NCBI GenBank assembly: GCA_030041335.1
Contig: JASHOB010000259.1
Span: 1 to 36,324 of the forward strand
Source of the DNA: Alphaproteobacteria bacterium
GTDB taxonomy: Bacteria; Pseudomonadota; Alphaproteobacteria; ATCC43930; CGMCC-115725
DNA length: 36,324 bases
Direction: 5' to 3'
Part shown: positions 8,343-17,076 of the stretch, piece by piece
Layout: every line of letters starts with the position of its first letter
Position numbering within the stretch: position 1 is the stretch's first letter
Notes under the pieces: generated by a model
What the model saw: the letters and a program-made list of their open reading frames with translations, nothing else
Database searches by the model: none
Told to the model about the DNA's origin: nothing
Translations under genes and position numbers: made by a program

Positions 8343-9521
8343 ATGCGCGTTGAGATCGGCAGAATTGTTCATCTGATCGCGAGGATTTGCCGGAGCTGGA
8401 ACGCACGGACTGCACCCCGACCGGGGCATCGTTTAGGATGGGCGCTCGTTCTTTACTTCGTGCTGCTCGGCCTGTTGCCGGCGGCGAGCGGGTCGGCGGC
8501 GGCACAGTCGGCTGCTCAGCCGCACCAGCGCCTTATCGTCGCTACCAAAGAGGCGCCGCCATTCGCGATGCGCGCGGAGAACGGCACTTGGACCGGCATC
8601 AGTATCGAATTGTGGAACCGGGTCGGGCGAAAACTTGGCGTTTATACTACCTTTCGCGAATACCAGACCGTCCCCGAAATGCTCGCCGCGGTCGCCAGCG
8701 GTGGCGCCGATGCCGCGGTAGCCGCGATTTCTGTGACGCCGGAGCGCGAGAAGACCGTCGATTTCACCCAACCGTTCTATGACTCAGGCCTCAGCATAGC
8801 GGTTCCCGCCAACAAGGAGATCGAATGGATCTTCATTCTGCGCAATGTCTTCACTTTCCGTTTTCTTGAAGCGATCGGTGTGCTCATCGCCGGCGCGATG
8901 ATTGTCGGCTCGGCGATCTGGCTCATCGAGCGACGCGTAACCGAGCACTATGCGAACGGTGCCCAGGGGTTTGGCACCGGGCTCTGGTGGTCGGCCTCCG
9001 CAATGGCTCAGGCCGCCGCCGCGGACAAGGCGCCGGCCACCTTGTGGGGCCGCTTGCTCGGCATGTTATGGATGATCACCTCGATCGTCGCCGTCGCCAG
9101 CTTTACCGCCGGGATCACGTCGCACTTGGCGGCAAGGCGCTTCGCCCAGGTAGTCAGAACCTCTTCCGACCTCGCTGCGATCCGCACCGGCAGTGTCCCT
9201 TCGACCAACGCCTTCGACTATTTGCGGAGCCAGCGTATCGACGCCCGATCCTATCCCAGCATCCCTGCCGGTCTCGACGCACTCAGGGCCGGCAAGCTCG
9301 ACGCTTTCGTCTATGACCGCCCGATCCTCGAGTGGAATGTGCATAAGGGGTACATCGACGACATCCAGGTGCTTGACAAGCTCTTTGTCCACGACAACTA
9401 CGCCATCGCGCTCCCCAAGGGCTCGGCATTGCGAATCAAGATCGACGTCGCCATGGGGGAGGAAATGCGCGACGTTTGGTGGCAGGATTTGTTGGTGCAA
9501 TATCTGGGGTCTGGCGAATGA
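8343..9521 (+). CDS. Prokaryotic ionotropic glutamate receptor-like protein (GluR0 type)
   Basis: A 392-residue protein with the split-lobe layout of bacterial glutamate-gated channels. It has an export signal or helix (about 32-52), binding lobe 1 (63-156, RLIVATKEAPPFAM), helix M1 (about 165-197), a pore loop (210-232), helix M2 (233-260, LWGRLLGMLWMITSIVAVASFTAGITS) and lobe 2 (268-392). Ligand residues of amino-acid-binding SBP_bac_3 domains are in place: R135 in SVTPEREKTVDF, the GSVPSTNAFDYL turn (283-294) and D325 in AFVYDRPIL. The pore loop reads GLWWSASAMAQAAAADKAP; homologues normally carry a TVGYGD-like K+ filter before KAP. It should sit in the inner membrane with the ligand domain in the periplasm. 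Start chosen at the last ATG before the signal. Confidence 0.8.
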   Translation: MRVEIGRIVHLIARICRSWNARTAPRPGHRLGWALVLYFVLLGLLPAASGSAAAQSAAQPHQRLIVATKEAPPFAMRAENGTWTGISIELWNRVGRKLGVYTTFREYQTVPEMLAAVASGGADAAVAAISVTPEREKTVDFTQPFYDSGLSIAVPANKEIEWIFILRNVFTFRFLEAIGVLIAGAMIVGSAIWLIERRVTEHYANGAQGFGTGLWWSASAMAQAAAADKAPATLWGRLLGMLWMITSIVAVASFTAGITSHLAARRFAQVVRTSSDLAAIRTGSVPSTNAFDYLRSQRIDARSYPSIPAGLDALRAGKLDAFVYDRPILEWNVHKGYIDDIQVLDKLFVHDNYAIALPKGSALRIKIDVAMGEEMRDVWWQDLLVQYLGSGE

Positions 9522-9620
9522 CAGCATTCGGCCGGCAAGCGGTGAAGCGCACGGGAATGCGCGGTCTCATCGTTTGATATATACCCGCCATCGTCACTTT
9601 CGGACGGCACAGGGCAACCG

Positions 9621-10851
9621 ATGGGGGCGCAAGACGGCATCGAGCACGTCGTTGTTCTCATGTTGGAGAATCGGTCGTTCGATTCGATGCTCGGCATGTT
9701 GTATCCCGCGAGCGTCGACTTCGATGGTTTGAGCGGGAAAGAGACTAATCTTTATCATTCGCCCGACGGCATCGTTCAAACAATTCCGGTCTGGCATAGC
9801 GCGGACATGGATGCGGCAACCGCGGCCATTCCCGATCCCGATCCGGCGAGCTGTTCACGGATATTAGCGAGCAGCTCTTCGGGCAGGGCGGCGTGCCCGG
9901 TATTCGGGTGCCGCCCATGAGCGGCTTCGTCGACAACTACATGGCGCAAAAATCGGCCGACCCGCCACCGCTTGCGGCGTCGATCATGCATTATTTCACG
10001 GCGGGGCAAGTGCCGGTTATAAGCGCTTTGGCGCGTGCCTTCGGTGTCAGCGACCAGTGGTATGCTTCGGCGCCGTGCCAGACCTGGCCCAATCGCTTTT
10101 TCGCGCATACCGGAACCGCCGGCGGTTACACCGATAATAATGTTGACGAGATTCCGTTTGGTCGTCCGACCCTCTTCAAGCGGTTGGGCGAGAAAGGGCG
10201 CAGCTGGCGCGTCTACTGCCACGACGTGCCACAGGCGCTGACGTTCCGTGATTTGTTGCTCGATGCCGCGACGCATCTCCGACATTTCAATGAGACGTTT
10301 GAGGACGACGCGCGCCGGGGCAATCTGTCGAACTACAGCTTCATTGAGCCCGGCTATTTCGCGAGCAGCGAATTGGGCCTGCTGCCGAACGACCAGCATC
10401 CGCCGCATAACATCGGCTACGGCGAGGAGCTGATCGCGCGGGCTACAACGCGGTTCGGGGCGCGCCGACATGGAAGAAGACCCTGCTCATCATAACTTAT
10501 GACGAGCATGGCGGTTGCTACGATCATGTGCCGCCGCCATTAGCCGTACCGCCTGATAATGCGCGCGGGCCCGACGGATTTGCTTTCGACCGCTACGGCC
10601 TGCGCGTACCGGCGGTTATCATATCGCCTTACATGTCGCCGGGAAAAATCGTCCGCGTGCCGGCAACGCCGATCCCACATCGGGGGTCCACCTTATCCAT
10701 TCGATCACACGTCTATCCTCGCGACCGTGCGCAAACTATTCACTCTCGGGGATCCGCTGACGGCAAGAGACGGCGTGCGCAGCAGGCGGCGCTCGTCCGT
10801 CAGCGGCCCGGTGAGTTCCAGGCGTCGAAGGGGAGCCCAAAAGCGCCATAG
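9621..10851 (+). pseudogene. Phosphoesterase family (phospholipase C/acid phosphatase), frameshifted
   Basis: A PF04185 phosphoesterase spread over three reading frames. Segment 1 from ATG 9621 gives the hallmark IEHVVVLMLENRSFDSMLG. Near 9843-9850 one base is missing, and the continuation GELFTDISEQLFGQGG...PMSGFVDNY is one frame back, running to about 10440 (AFGVSDQWYASAPCQTWPNRF, SNYSFIEPGYF). Near 10437-10445 a second one-base loss shifts to LIITYDEHGGCYDHVPPP and VPAVIISPYMSPG. Near 10675-10690 a third shift leads to GGPPYPFDHTSILATVRKLF; after 10770 the tail is unrecognisable. Catalytic motifs survive but no single frame encodes the enzyme. Real decay or homopolymer sequencing errors both fit; two breaks lie at G-runs. 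Confidence 0.8.
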
Positions 10852-11069
10852 CCTGGAGCCAGGCGGGTCGGCGCCATCCGGGCCGGCCACGAAGCGGCTA
10901 CTCCTGACGACGCCATCAAACCAGGATCTTGTGTGGAAAATGAGAAGAATTTAATCGGGTGCACGGGGAGCAAGTGCCGGGCGCACCGGGTTTTGCTTCT
11001 GAGGATCAAGCGAAAAGAATACGCAAACGCGGTCTTCGCAGCCGCGCAATGTGGTCCAGGGAGGGGAAG

Positions 11070-12608
11070 ATGGTAGCCAAGTCTGTTTTGGCCGGAATCT
11101 TTGCCGCTGTGCTCAGCTTGGGCATCGGCCCGGCCTGGTCGCAGAACGAGCCGCCGTTGCGGGTCGGCATGAACGCCGACCCGGACGTGCTCGACATGAC
11201 GGTTTCAACCAACCCACCTCAGGGACTGGCGACCCTCATCAACGTCTACGACACGCTCGACGAGACCGATGCCAAGGGCAACATGGTCCCGGGCCTGGCA
11301 GCGTCGTGGGACATTGAGGATGGCGGCAAGGTCATCACTTTCCATCTGCGCCACGGGGTCAAGTTCCAATCAGGCGACCCGTTTACCGCCGCCGACGTGC
11401 TATGGAGCGAGAACCGGCTGCTCAAAAAGACGTGGTGGTACGGGATCTTCGCGCGCTTTGTCGACAAGGTCGTCGCGGTCGATCCCTATACCGTCAAATT
11501 CGTCTTTAAGACGCCCGATTCCGAGTTCCTGCCGGTGCATGCGCTGATCATCGGCTCCAAGAAGTATTTCGATCGCGTCGGCGAGACCGAATTCGCGAAG
11601 CATCCGGTCGGCACCGGGCCATACCGGATCGTCGACTATAAACCCGCCCAGTATCTCGACCTCGCTGCCTGGGACGGCTATTGGGGTGAGAAGCCACAAA
11701 TCAGGCGCGCGCATTTCGTCTTCATCGGTGACGACAATACTCGCGTCGCCACGCTGCGAGCTGGCCAGGTCGATCTAATCATGGCGACGCCCTACTCCGC
11801 TTACGACGAGCTCAAGGCGGCCGGATACAGCGAAGTGAAGTTGCCCGTCCATCCGACCCAGTCGATCCAAATGCAATTCGCCAATACCCGCACGCCGTGG
11901 CACGACCTGCGCATCCGCCAGGCGATGGCCTATGCCATCGACAAGGATGCGATCGTCAACGGCTTATTGCACGGGGTGCCGACCGACTATCCACGCCTCA
12001 GCCCGGACGAGATCGGCTACGACGCGAATCTCAAGGACTATAAATACGATCCCGCCAAGGCCAAACAGCTCGAGGTCGCGGCCGGCTACCCTAACGGCTT
12101 CGCCATGCCACTCTATTATTCCACCGGCGTCTACTACGGTACCGAAGAGACTGCCACGGCGGTGGCGCTCTATCTGAAGCAAAACCTCAACGTTACCAGC
12201 AACGTTAAAGGTATCCAGCTCATCGAGCTGCTGCAGATGCTGGGCCGTATCGGCAACGACCCGAAAGCCGAATATGTCGGCGTCGCCGGGATTCCGGTGG
12301 CGAACCTGCTGACGCCGCTCGAGGGCGTCGAGCTCTACTATACCGGTCCTCGCGCCATCTATCACAACGACGAACTCAACAAGCTATTGGCGGAGGCCGA
12401 CGCGGTGTTCGAGCCCGCAAAGCAGGCGCCGCTGATCCAGAGGATGATGGCGATCGAGCAGAACGACCTGTCGACCATCACCCTTTGGCAGTATGTCGAC
12501 GTCTACGCGATGAAAAAGGGCATCAGCTACGTCCCCGGCAGACACGGACTTGAGGTCGTCTATCTGCCCCGGGTGCGCGCGAACACCACGATCGGCTCGG
12601 CCAAGTAG
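11070..12608 (+). CDS. ABC transporter solute-binding protein, family 5 (peptide/opine type)
   Basis: A 512-residue periplasmic binding protein of SBP_bac_5 (PF00496). It starts at ATG 11070 with a strong GGAGGGG ribosome binding site four to ten bases upstream and a Sec signal peptide (VAKSVLAGIFAAVLSLGIGPAWS). The mature part begins PPLRVGMNADPDVLDMTVSTNP and contains the family blocks VPGLAASWDIEDGGKVITFHLRHGVKF, HPVGTGPYRI and IRQAMAYAIDKDAIVNGLLHG. There is no Cys after the signal, so it is a soluble periplasmic protein, not a lipoprotein. No permease or ATPase genes adjoin it; the only ABC ATPase in the window is a distant remnant at 17077-17463. Substrate cannot be told from sequence; family members bind peptides, nickel chelates, glutathione, opines or sugars. 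Confidence 0.9.
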   Translation: MVAKSVLAGIFAAVLSLGIGPAWSQNEPPLRVGMNADPDVLDMTVSTNPPQGLATLINVYDTLDETDAKGNMVPGLAASWDIEDGGKVITFHLRHGVKFQSGDPFTAADVLWSENRLLKKTWWYGIFARFVDKVVAVDPYTVKFVFKTPDSEFLPVHALIIGSKKYFDRVGETEFAKHPVGTGPYRIVDYKPAQYLDLAAWDGYWGEKPQIRRAHFVFIGDDNTRVATLRAGQVDLIMATPYSAYDELKAAGYSEVKLPVHPTQSIQMQFANTRTPWHDLRIRQAMAYAIDKDAIVNGLLHGVPTDYPRLSPDEIGYDANLKDYKYDPAKAKQLEVAAGYPNGFAMPLYYSTGVYYGTEETATAVALYLKQNLNVTSNVKGIQLIELLQMLGRIGNDPKAEYVGVAGIPVANLLTPLEGVELYYTGPRAIYHNDELNKLLAEADAVFEPAKQAPLIQRMMAIEQNDLSTITLWQYVDVYAMKKGISYVPGRHGLEVVYLPRVRANTTIGSAK

Positions 12609-12942
12609 CGTGCCGCAGGGAACTTTGTGACGCTTAGGCGGCGCGAGGCAGTGCCGGCGAAAGCAATTGAGTGGATGGCGGATTTGTCTTCGGTCTGGCG
12701 ATCGTGCCGCGCGCGGCCGACGGATCGCGATCGCCTTAAGCCGTCGGCCGCCGCGTTCGAGGCGGTCGGAGGGTTTTGGTCCGTCCGGGCCGCCTCGGTG
12801 CCCCAGACGATTCCTGCGCGACGGCTTCGGACTGCCCAGGGGTCTTTGCCGACGCTTTTCGAGCCGTGATTCTCGTCCTGGCAGGCCAGCACTGGCCCCG
12901 CAGTCTCATCTCAGATCGGCGCACTAAAGCTTGGTCTAGACG
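12609..12942. other. Intergenic region between convergent genes
   Basis: About 330 bp between the solute-binding protein and the CoA-transferase operon, which point at each other. Open frames on both strands are Arg-rich and family-less. I see no clear hairpin-plus-T-run terminator. Confidence 0.4.
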
Positions 12943-13986
12943 CTAACCAGTGTTGGGACGTGGCGCGGTGGCTATCGCCCCAGCCTCCTCAAGTGCCTTG
13001 ATCTCACCGTCGCTGAAGCCGGCCTTCGTCAGTACGGCGTGATTGTCGGCGCCGAGATTGTGGCAGACGTCTTCCACCGCGAGCGGACGCGTCGCCAAAC
13101 GAAAGGGAATGCCCTTCGCGGGGCTGCCGTCTGGGGTGCGCAGCACCGCGGTGCCGCGGACAAATTCGTCGGCAGCACATAGGGATGCGCCATCCCGTAC
13201 TGCTGCGGTGCCGCCGGGCCACTCGACGCGCCAGCCGTCGCCTTCGGCGAGGAGTCGCTCCCCTGGCTCCGCCGGATCGGTGTTGTTTTGCCGGGGCGAG
13301 GGCGCACCGGCAGCGGCGGCAATTAGTTCCTCGCCCAAGAGGAAGCTCGTGAGCTCGCGTTGCGACAGGTCGAGATGCGCACCGTCCCCGCTGCGGTCAC
13401 GCTCCACGAGTGCCGCAATGATGGCGCCCGAAGCGAAGAGGCAGACGACCTGGTCCGGGTAGTTGACGTGGCGGCCGCTGATGACCGGGGCGTCGCCGGC
13501 GCCCGTCAAGGCAGCCAACCCCGCCATTGCCTCTAGCGTCGAGCCGTAGGAGATCATTTCGCAGTCGGGCCCGGTCTCGCCCTGGCTTGAAATGCTGGCA
13601 ATCACGAGGCGCGGGAAACGGCGCCGCAGCATGGCAGGCGCGAGATCGAGGGAGGCCATAACGCCGCGGCGAAAATTCTCGACAAGCACATCGGCGGTTT
13701 CCAGCAGCCGCAGTAGCACCTGGCGTCCAAGTGGATTCTTCAGGTCGAGACACAGGGACCGCTTGCCCCGGTTGGTGAAGACGAAGTGGCGCGAGTGGTT
13801 CCACCAGTCACTTCTGGGGTCGGCACCCTCCCAAGTGCGGAACGGGTCGAGAGCGCCGGGCCCTTCGACCTTTATCACATCGGCCCCGAGATCGAGCAGA
13901 ATAGTCGAGGAGGAAGCTCCGGCGGTGATCCAACCGAGATCGACGACGCGGATCCCGGCCAAAGGAGGCGGGAGGTCACGCGCCAT
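12943..13986 (-). CDS. Family III (CaiB/BaiF) CoA-transferase, catalytic-Asp subunit
   Basis: A 347-residue CoA_transf_3 protein (PF02515). Seen: LAGIRVVDLGWITAGASSSTILLDLGADVIKVEGP at the N-terminus, FVFTNRGKRSLCLDLKNPLGRQVLLRLLETADVLVENFRRGV, and VNYPDQVVCLFASGAIIAALVERDRSGDGAHLDLSQREL. D178 in NYPDQ lies where family III enzymes carry the Asp that forms the acyl-anhydride intermediate. Start at ATG 13986 (ARDLPPPLAGIRVVDLG); it overlaps the end of the preceding subunit gene by 11 bp, which suggests translational coupling. The protein is somewhat shorter than the usual 380-410 residues. With its partner it probably moves CoA between carboxylic acids, activating a substrate for the enoyl-CoA hydratase-like enzyme encoded first in the operon. 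Confidence 0.85.
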   Translation of the reverse strand: MARDLPPPLAGIRVVDLGWITAGASSSTILLDLGADVIKVEGPGALDPFRTWEGADPRSDWWNHSRHFVFTNRGKRSLCLDLKNPLGRQVLLRLLETADVLVENFRRGVMASLDLAPAMLRRRFPRLVIASISSQGETGPDCEMISYGSTLEAMAGLAALTGAGDAPVISGRHVNYPDQVVCLFASGAIIAALVERDRSGDGAHLDLSQRELTSFLLGEELIAAAAGAPSPRQNNTDPAEPGERLLAEGDGWRVEWPGGTAAVRDGASLCAADEFVRGTAVLRTPDGSPAKGIPFRLATRPLAVEDVCHNLGADNHAVLTKAGFSDGEIKALEEAGAIATAPRPNTG

Positions 13987-14962
13987 CGGCGATCTCCCCG
14001 CCGAGGCGCTGGCCGTTCCAGCCGACCGGCAGGACCGGCATGCCATCGGCTGCGAAGAAGCCGCGAGCCCGGTACTGCGGATCCTTCAGCAACTCTGTCG
14101 GCTGCATCACAGGCCCGATCGGCACCCGCTGCTCCTGCGCCGCCCGCGTGATTTCGGCGCGGGTCCGCGCCGCAAACCACGGGCCGATAATCGCCAGCAG
14201 CGCCGCACGGTTGGTGCCGCGGGCATGGTCGGTGCCGAAGCGCTGGTCCTTGAGCCGCGGGTCGCCGATCAGGTCGCGCAGCCGCGGCCAGTCCCTATCC
14301 TGGTAGACGAGAGCGACATGTCCATCCTTCGCCGGCACGGTAAACCAGTTTGACGTGGTGTCGCCGCGCGCCGGCGCGATGCCGGTCGCCATCGTATCCG
14401 CCGCGACTTTCCAGTTAAGCCAAGCCGTCACGTCGAGCAGCGAGACATCCACCACTTCCTCGCGGCCGGCGAGGACCGCAGCCAGCAGGCCTGTGCAGGC
14501 CGCGAGGCCCGCGGCGTAGGCGGCTTGGTGTCCTGCGAGCCGCGCCGGCGCCGCCGGCAGGGCGTCGCCGACGATACCGAGCAGACCGGAGAGAGCGAGA
14601 AGGCCCAGTTCCGTCATCGGCGGATCCTCTCCGGGGCCGAAAACCGAGATGCGGGCCTTGATCGGCACCGCAGCCGCGTGCCGCGCCAGCGCCGCCATAT
14701 CTCCGATCGCGGCATCGAAAGGGCCGACTGACGAACCGCAGCGTTTGCCGGCATTAAGAAAGATATCGAGGGACGAGCGACCATCGGGCCGCAGCGGCGG
14801 CAGGGTAGCGAAGGGCTCACCGCTCGCCGGCAACGGCCGCACCGTATCGGCACCATAGATGCGGCAGAGCTTGGCAGCCATCGAGACGGCGAGGGCATGC
14901 GGACGCTGGCTGCACAGCGCGCCAAGGTCCAAGACTCGGCGGCCCGCCAGCGGCGCTGGCAT
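13976..14962 (-). CDS. Family III CoA-transferase-like subunit lacking the catalytic Asp
   Basis: A 328-residue CaiB/BaiF-fold protein: LAGRRVLDLGALCSQRPHALAVSMAAKLCRIYGADTVRPL, SSLDIFLNAGKRC, AGLAACTGLLAAVLAGREEVVDVSLLDVTAWLNW and the C-terminal YQDRDWPRLRDLIGDPRLKD...VPIGPVMQPTELLKDPQYRARGFF, a strong family signature. At the place of the catalytic Asp the sequence reads GHQAAYAAGL, so the acyl-transfer residue seems missing. Its direct coupling to the Asp-bearing CoA-transferase gene downstream fits a two-subunit enzyme comparable to BbsE/BbsF of toluene degradation. Start at ATG 14962, two bases after the upstream TGA (TGACGATG). The frame remains open upstream to 15280, but that part is antisense-like text over the hydratase gene. 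Confidence 0.85.
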   Translation of the reverse strand: MPAPLAGRRVLDLGALCSQRPHALAVSMAAKLCRIYGADTVRPLPASGEPFATLPPLRPDGRSSLDIFLNAGKRCGSSVGPFDAAIGDMAALARHAAAVPIKARISVFGPGEDPPMTELGLLALSGLLGIVGDALPAAPARLAGHQAAYAAGLAACTGLLAAVLAGREEVVDVSLLDVTAWLNWKVAADTMATGIAPARGDTTSNWFTVPAKDGHVALVYQDRDWPRLRDLIGDPRLKDQRFGTDHARGTNRAALLAIIGPWFAARTRAEITRAAQEQRVPIGPVMQPTELLKDPQYRARGFFAADGMPVLPVGWNGQRLGGEIADGA

Positions 14963-14964
14963 CG

Positions 14965-15744
14965 TCAAACCCCCTGTCCGGGATTCTTGATCCCGGCCGC
15001 GAAGCGGGCGCTGCCCTCGGTTTGGGCCGCGGTGTTCGAACGAATGGTGAGGTTTACCAGCTGACCGTGGTCCATCGCCCCCTGCCAGTCGGTGACGAAA
15101 GCGGGGATGTAATCGAGGGCCTTCTTGCTTTCCGCCAACGCCACGGCATCGAACTGAGCCAGCTTTGCGGCCAGGAGGTGTGCGGTCGGCAGCAGCGCTT
15201 CCGGCTCGACACATTGGTTCACCATGCCCCACCGCTCGGCGGTGGTGCCGTCGATCCGGTTGGTGGTTAGTACCAGCCATGCCGCCTGCTTGCGCGTCAC
15301 GCCCGAAAGCTGGATCGCCGGTCCCGCCATGCCAGGGTAGGTAGCAAACCCCATCTCAGGGCAGCCGATGCTGGCACTGGTGCTGGCGATCGCGAGGTCG
15401 CAGACATTGATCAGTGTTGCACCGCCGCCAAGTGCCAACCCGTTCACTGCGGCGATGAATATGGCGGAGTGCGCCCGGATCGCCAGGTTCACCGCGATCC
15501 ACTCGTCGCCGGCGCCCTCGATGCCCTGTTGCCGGTCGTGCTCGCGCTCCTTCAGGTCAATGCCGGCACAGAAGCTACCGCCGGTGCCAGTCAGGACGAT
15601 GGCTTTCGCGTCGCCCCGCAACTGCTCGAAGGCGCGCATCAGCCCGTCGCGGGCGGCGCGGTTCATCGCATTGCGCTTGTCCTCGCGGTCGATGCGCAGC
15701 TCGGCCCAGCCGTCGTGCCGGCTAACGATGATATGGCTCGTCAT
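14965..15744 (-). CDS. Enoyl-CoA hydratase/isomerase family protein
   Basis: A 259-residue crotonase-fold enzyme (PF00378). Motifs: AELRIDREDKRNAMNRAARDGL, the oxyanion-hole pieces GSFCAGIDL (56-64) and AAVNGLALGGGATLINVCDLAIA (98-120), then SIGCPEMGFATYPGM (125-139). The second acid of enoyl-CoA hydratases is kept (E130 in CPEMGF), but the first, in the GGGCEL motif, is replaced by Thr (T110 in GGGATL). The enzyme may therefore be an isomerase, a hydrolase or a hydratase with one acid. It is the first clear gene of a three-gene operon with the two CoA-transferase subunits, so it should act on the CoA thioester they produce. Its ATG overlaps the stop of a small upstream ORF (ATGA). Confidence 0.88.
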   Translation of the reverse strand: MTSHIIVSRHDGWAELRIDREDKRNAMNRAARDGLMRAFEQLRGDAKAIVLTGTGGSFCAGIDLKEREHDRQQGIEGAGDEWIAVNLAIRAHSAIFIAAVNGLALGGGATLINVCDLAIASTSASIGCPEMGFATYPGMAGPAIQLSGVTRKQAAWLVLTTNRIDGTTAERWGMVNQCVEPEALLPTAHLLAAKLAQFDAVALAESKKALDYIPAFVTDWQGAMDHGQLVNLTIRSNTAAQTEGSARFAAGIKNPGQGV

Positions 15745-15938
15745 GGCTTATGGCTCTCCACCCTGATTGCGCCAAAAAGAAAGCTCTCTTGCGCCAGAAT
15801 TGCATCGCGAAGGTGAACACCGATCTTGGCACCGCCGGCGGCTGAGCCATCGGGTTCGACGGCAAGGTATCGAACCTTGCCAGAGGCGGACACGCCTCTC
15901 TTTCGGACGCACAGCAGCCGAATCATCCATGTCGGCAA
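15741..15938 (-). CDS. Possible small protein coupled to the hydratase gene
   Basis: A 65-codon frame from ATG 15938 (PTWMIRLLCVRKRGVSASGKVRYLAV...) whose stop overlaps the hydratase start in an ATGA arrangement. The middle, SGKVRYLAVEPDGSAAGGAKIGVHLRDAIL, has plausible codon use and looks more protein-like than neighbouring frames. I do not recognise a family. It may be a genuine leader gene of the operon, the tail of a decayed gene, or chance. No ribosome binding site was identified. Confidence 0.35.
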   Translation of the reverse strand: MPTWMIRLLCVRKRGVSASGKVRYLAVEPDGSAAGGAKIGVHLRDAILAQESFLFGAIRVESHKP

Positions 15939-16660
15939 TCATCGGGCTTCCGCGCATGTGCAGATTTTCGCAGGCGGCTCTTTATTGCGCCATATCTTGC
16001 CGCCAGCGATCTATTCTCAAGCATCCCCAAGGTAAGATCGAGGTCGATTTGAACAATATCGAGAACACGCGCTTGCCTTCTGGGTTGCCTCAACGATGCT
16101 CAACGTGGCGAGACCATGAATCCGGAATGACCGGCGATGTGCCGATGCGGATGTCAGCCATAGAAGGTACACGCGGCCGTTAAAACCCGCGACCAGAGAA
16201 GACCGTTGGGTATATGACCGCTCATGCATTCGACGAGCATCACGGTGGCTGGCATCGTCCGCGGTTTCTTGCCCGATGGCTGACGGGCCTCCGAGCCGAT
16301 CGTCGGCATCGTTGCGGCGTTCTTGGACGCCGACGCCAAGTCGGGCGAAACCCAAAGTCACGAAGTCGAGCCCTGCATTTTCCAGCACGATGACAGGTAC
16401 GGCAATCCGAAGATCAACCTGATCCGGCGTGGTGCGCCGGGCGCTGACTACGCGCGAACCAGGCAAATCGTCGCGGAATTCATCACGCGCGACAACGCGG
16501 CGCGCGCGAGCGGTGGCGAGTTCACACCAGAAGCACTCGCGGTCGCGCCGCTCGCGGCAGCAGCCCTCTTTCGGCGCCGATCGCGCCAGTGCGCAACGCA
16601 ACAGCGGACGGGAAACGACTTGCCACTAGACCAACGTCCGTGCTGTCGCGCCGCGGCGCC
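15939..16660. other. Gene-poor decayed region
   Basis: About 720 bp with overlapping open frames on both strands (largest 16017-16601 minus and 16323-16802 plus), none with recognisable motifs, signal peptides or ribosome binding sites. Composition stays GC-rich. Probably eroded coding DNA; origin not identifiable by eye. Confidence 0.4.
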
Positions 16661-16918
16661 TCAGAGCGGCTCGCCGATGGTCACAATCCGGCTATCGAAA
16701 CTTCCAGGGATGCCCATGAGACCATTGAATTTCGCGCGAAGCGCATCCCGGTCCGTCCGTCTCACGGACGGATTCGCCCAGAGGCAAGACCACTCGATAT
16801 AAAGCTGGGGCACCTTTGATTGGTGAAAACTCAAACGCAGCCATGTTTCGATGCGATCGGGCGGCGGCTCGCCGGTTTCCCATCCTCGCATGGTAAGATG
16901 AAACGCAATTTCGCTCAT
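16661..16918 (-). CDS. Hypothetical 85-residue protein
   Basis: A frame from ATG 16918 to 16661 starting MSEIAFHLTMRGWETGEPPP and containing TWLRLSFHQSKVPQLYIEW and DRDALRAKFNGLMG. The aromatic and hydrophobic pattern is more protein-like than the competing plus-strand frames, but I recognise no family and see no clear ribosome binding site. It lies in the decayed region, so it may itself be a fragment. Confidence 0.3.
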   Translation of the reverse strand: MSEIAFHLTMRGWETGEPPPDRIETWLRLSFHQSKVPQLYIEWSCLWANPSVRRTDRDALRAKFNGLMGIPGSFDSRIVTIGEPL

Positions 16919-17076
16919 TTCAGTGCAAACAGCTTGGAATGAGTCGCCGCCACGTCAAGAGGGTAGAGTTTCACATTTGTGACGCCATTCATGATGGCGA
17001 CATCTTGCTGACCGGAAGATGCTGGCCGCCGGATTACGGGGCAACGCGCCCGCTCCGGCGTGTAAAGGGCTAAGTC

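Noticed and set aside
10959-11069. 37-codon N-terminal extension of the solute-binding protein
   Set aside because: A strong ribosome binding site and signal peptide place the start at 11070.
16017-16601. 194-codon minus-strand ORF in the gene-poor region
   Set aside because: No start signal, domain or conserved pattern; competing frames are equally open.
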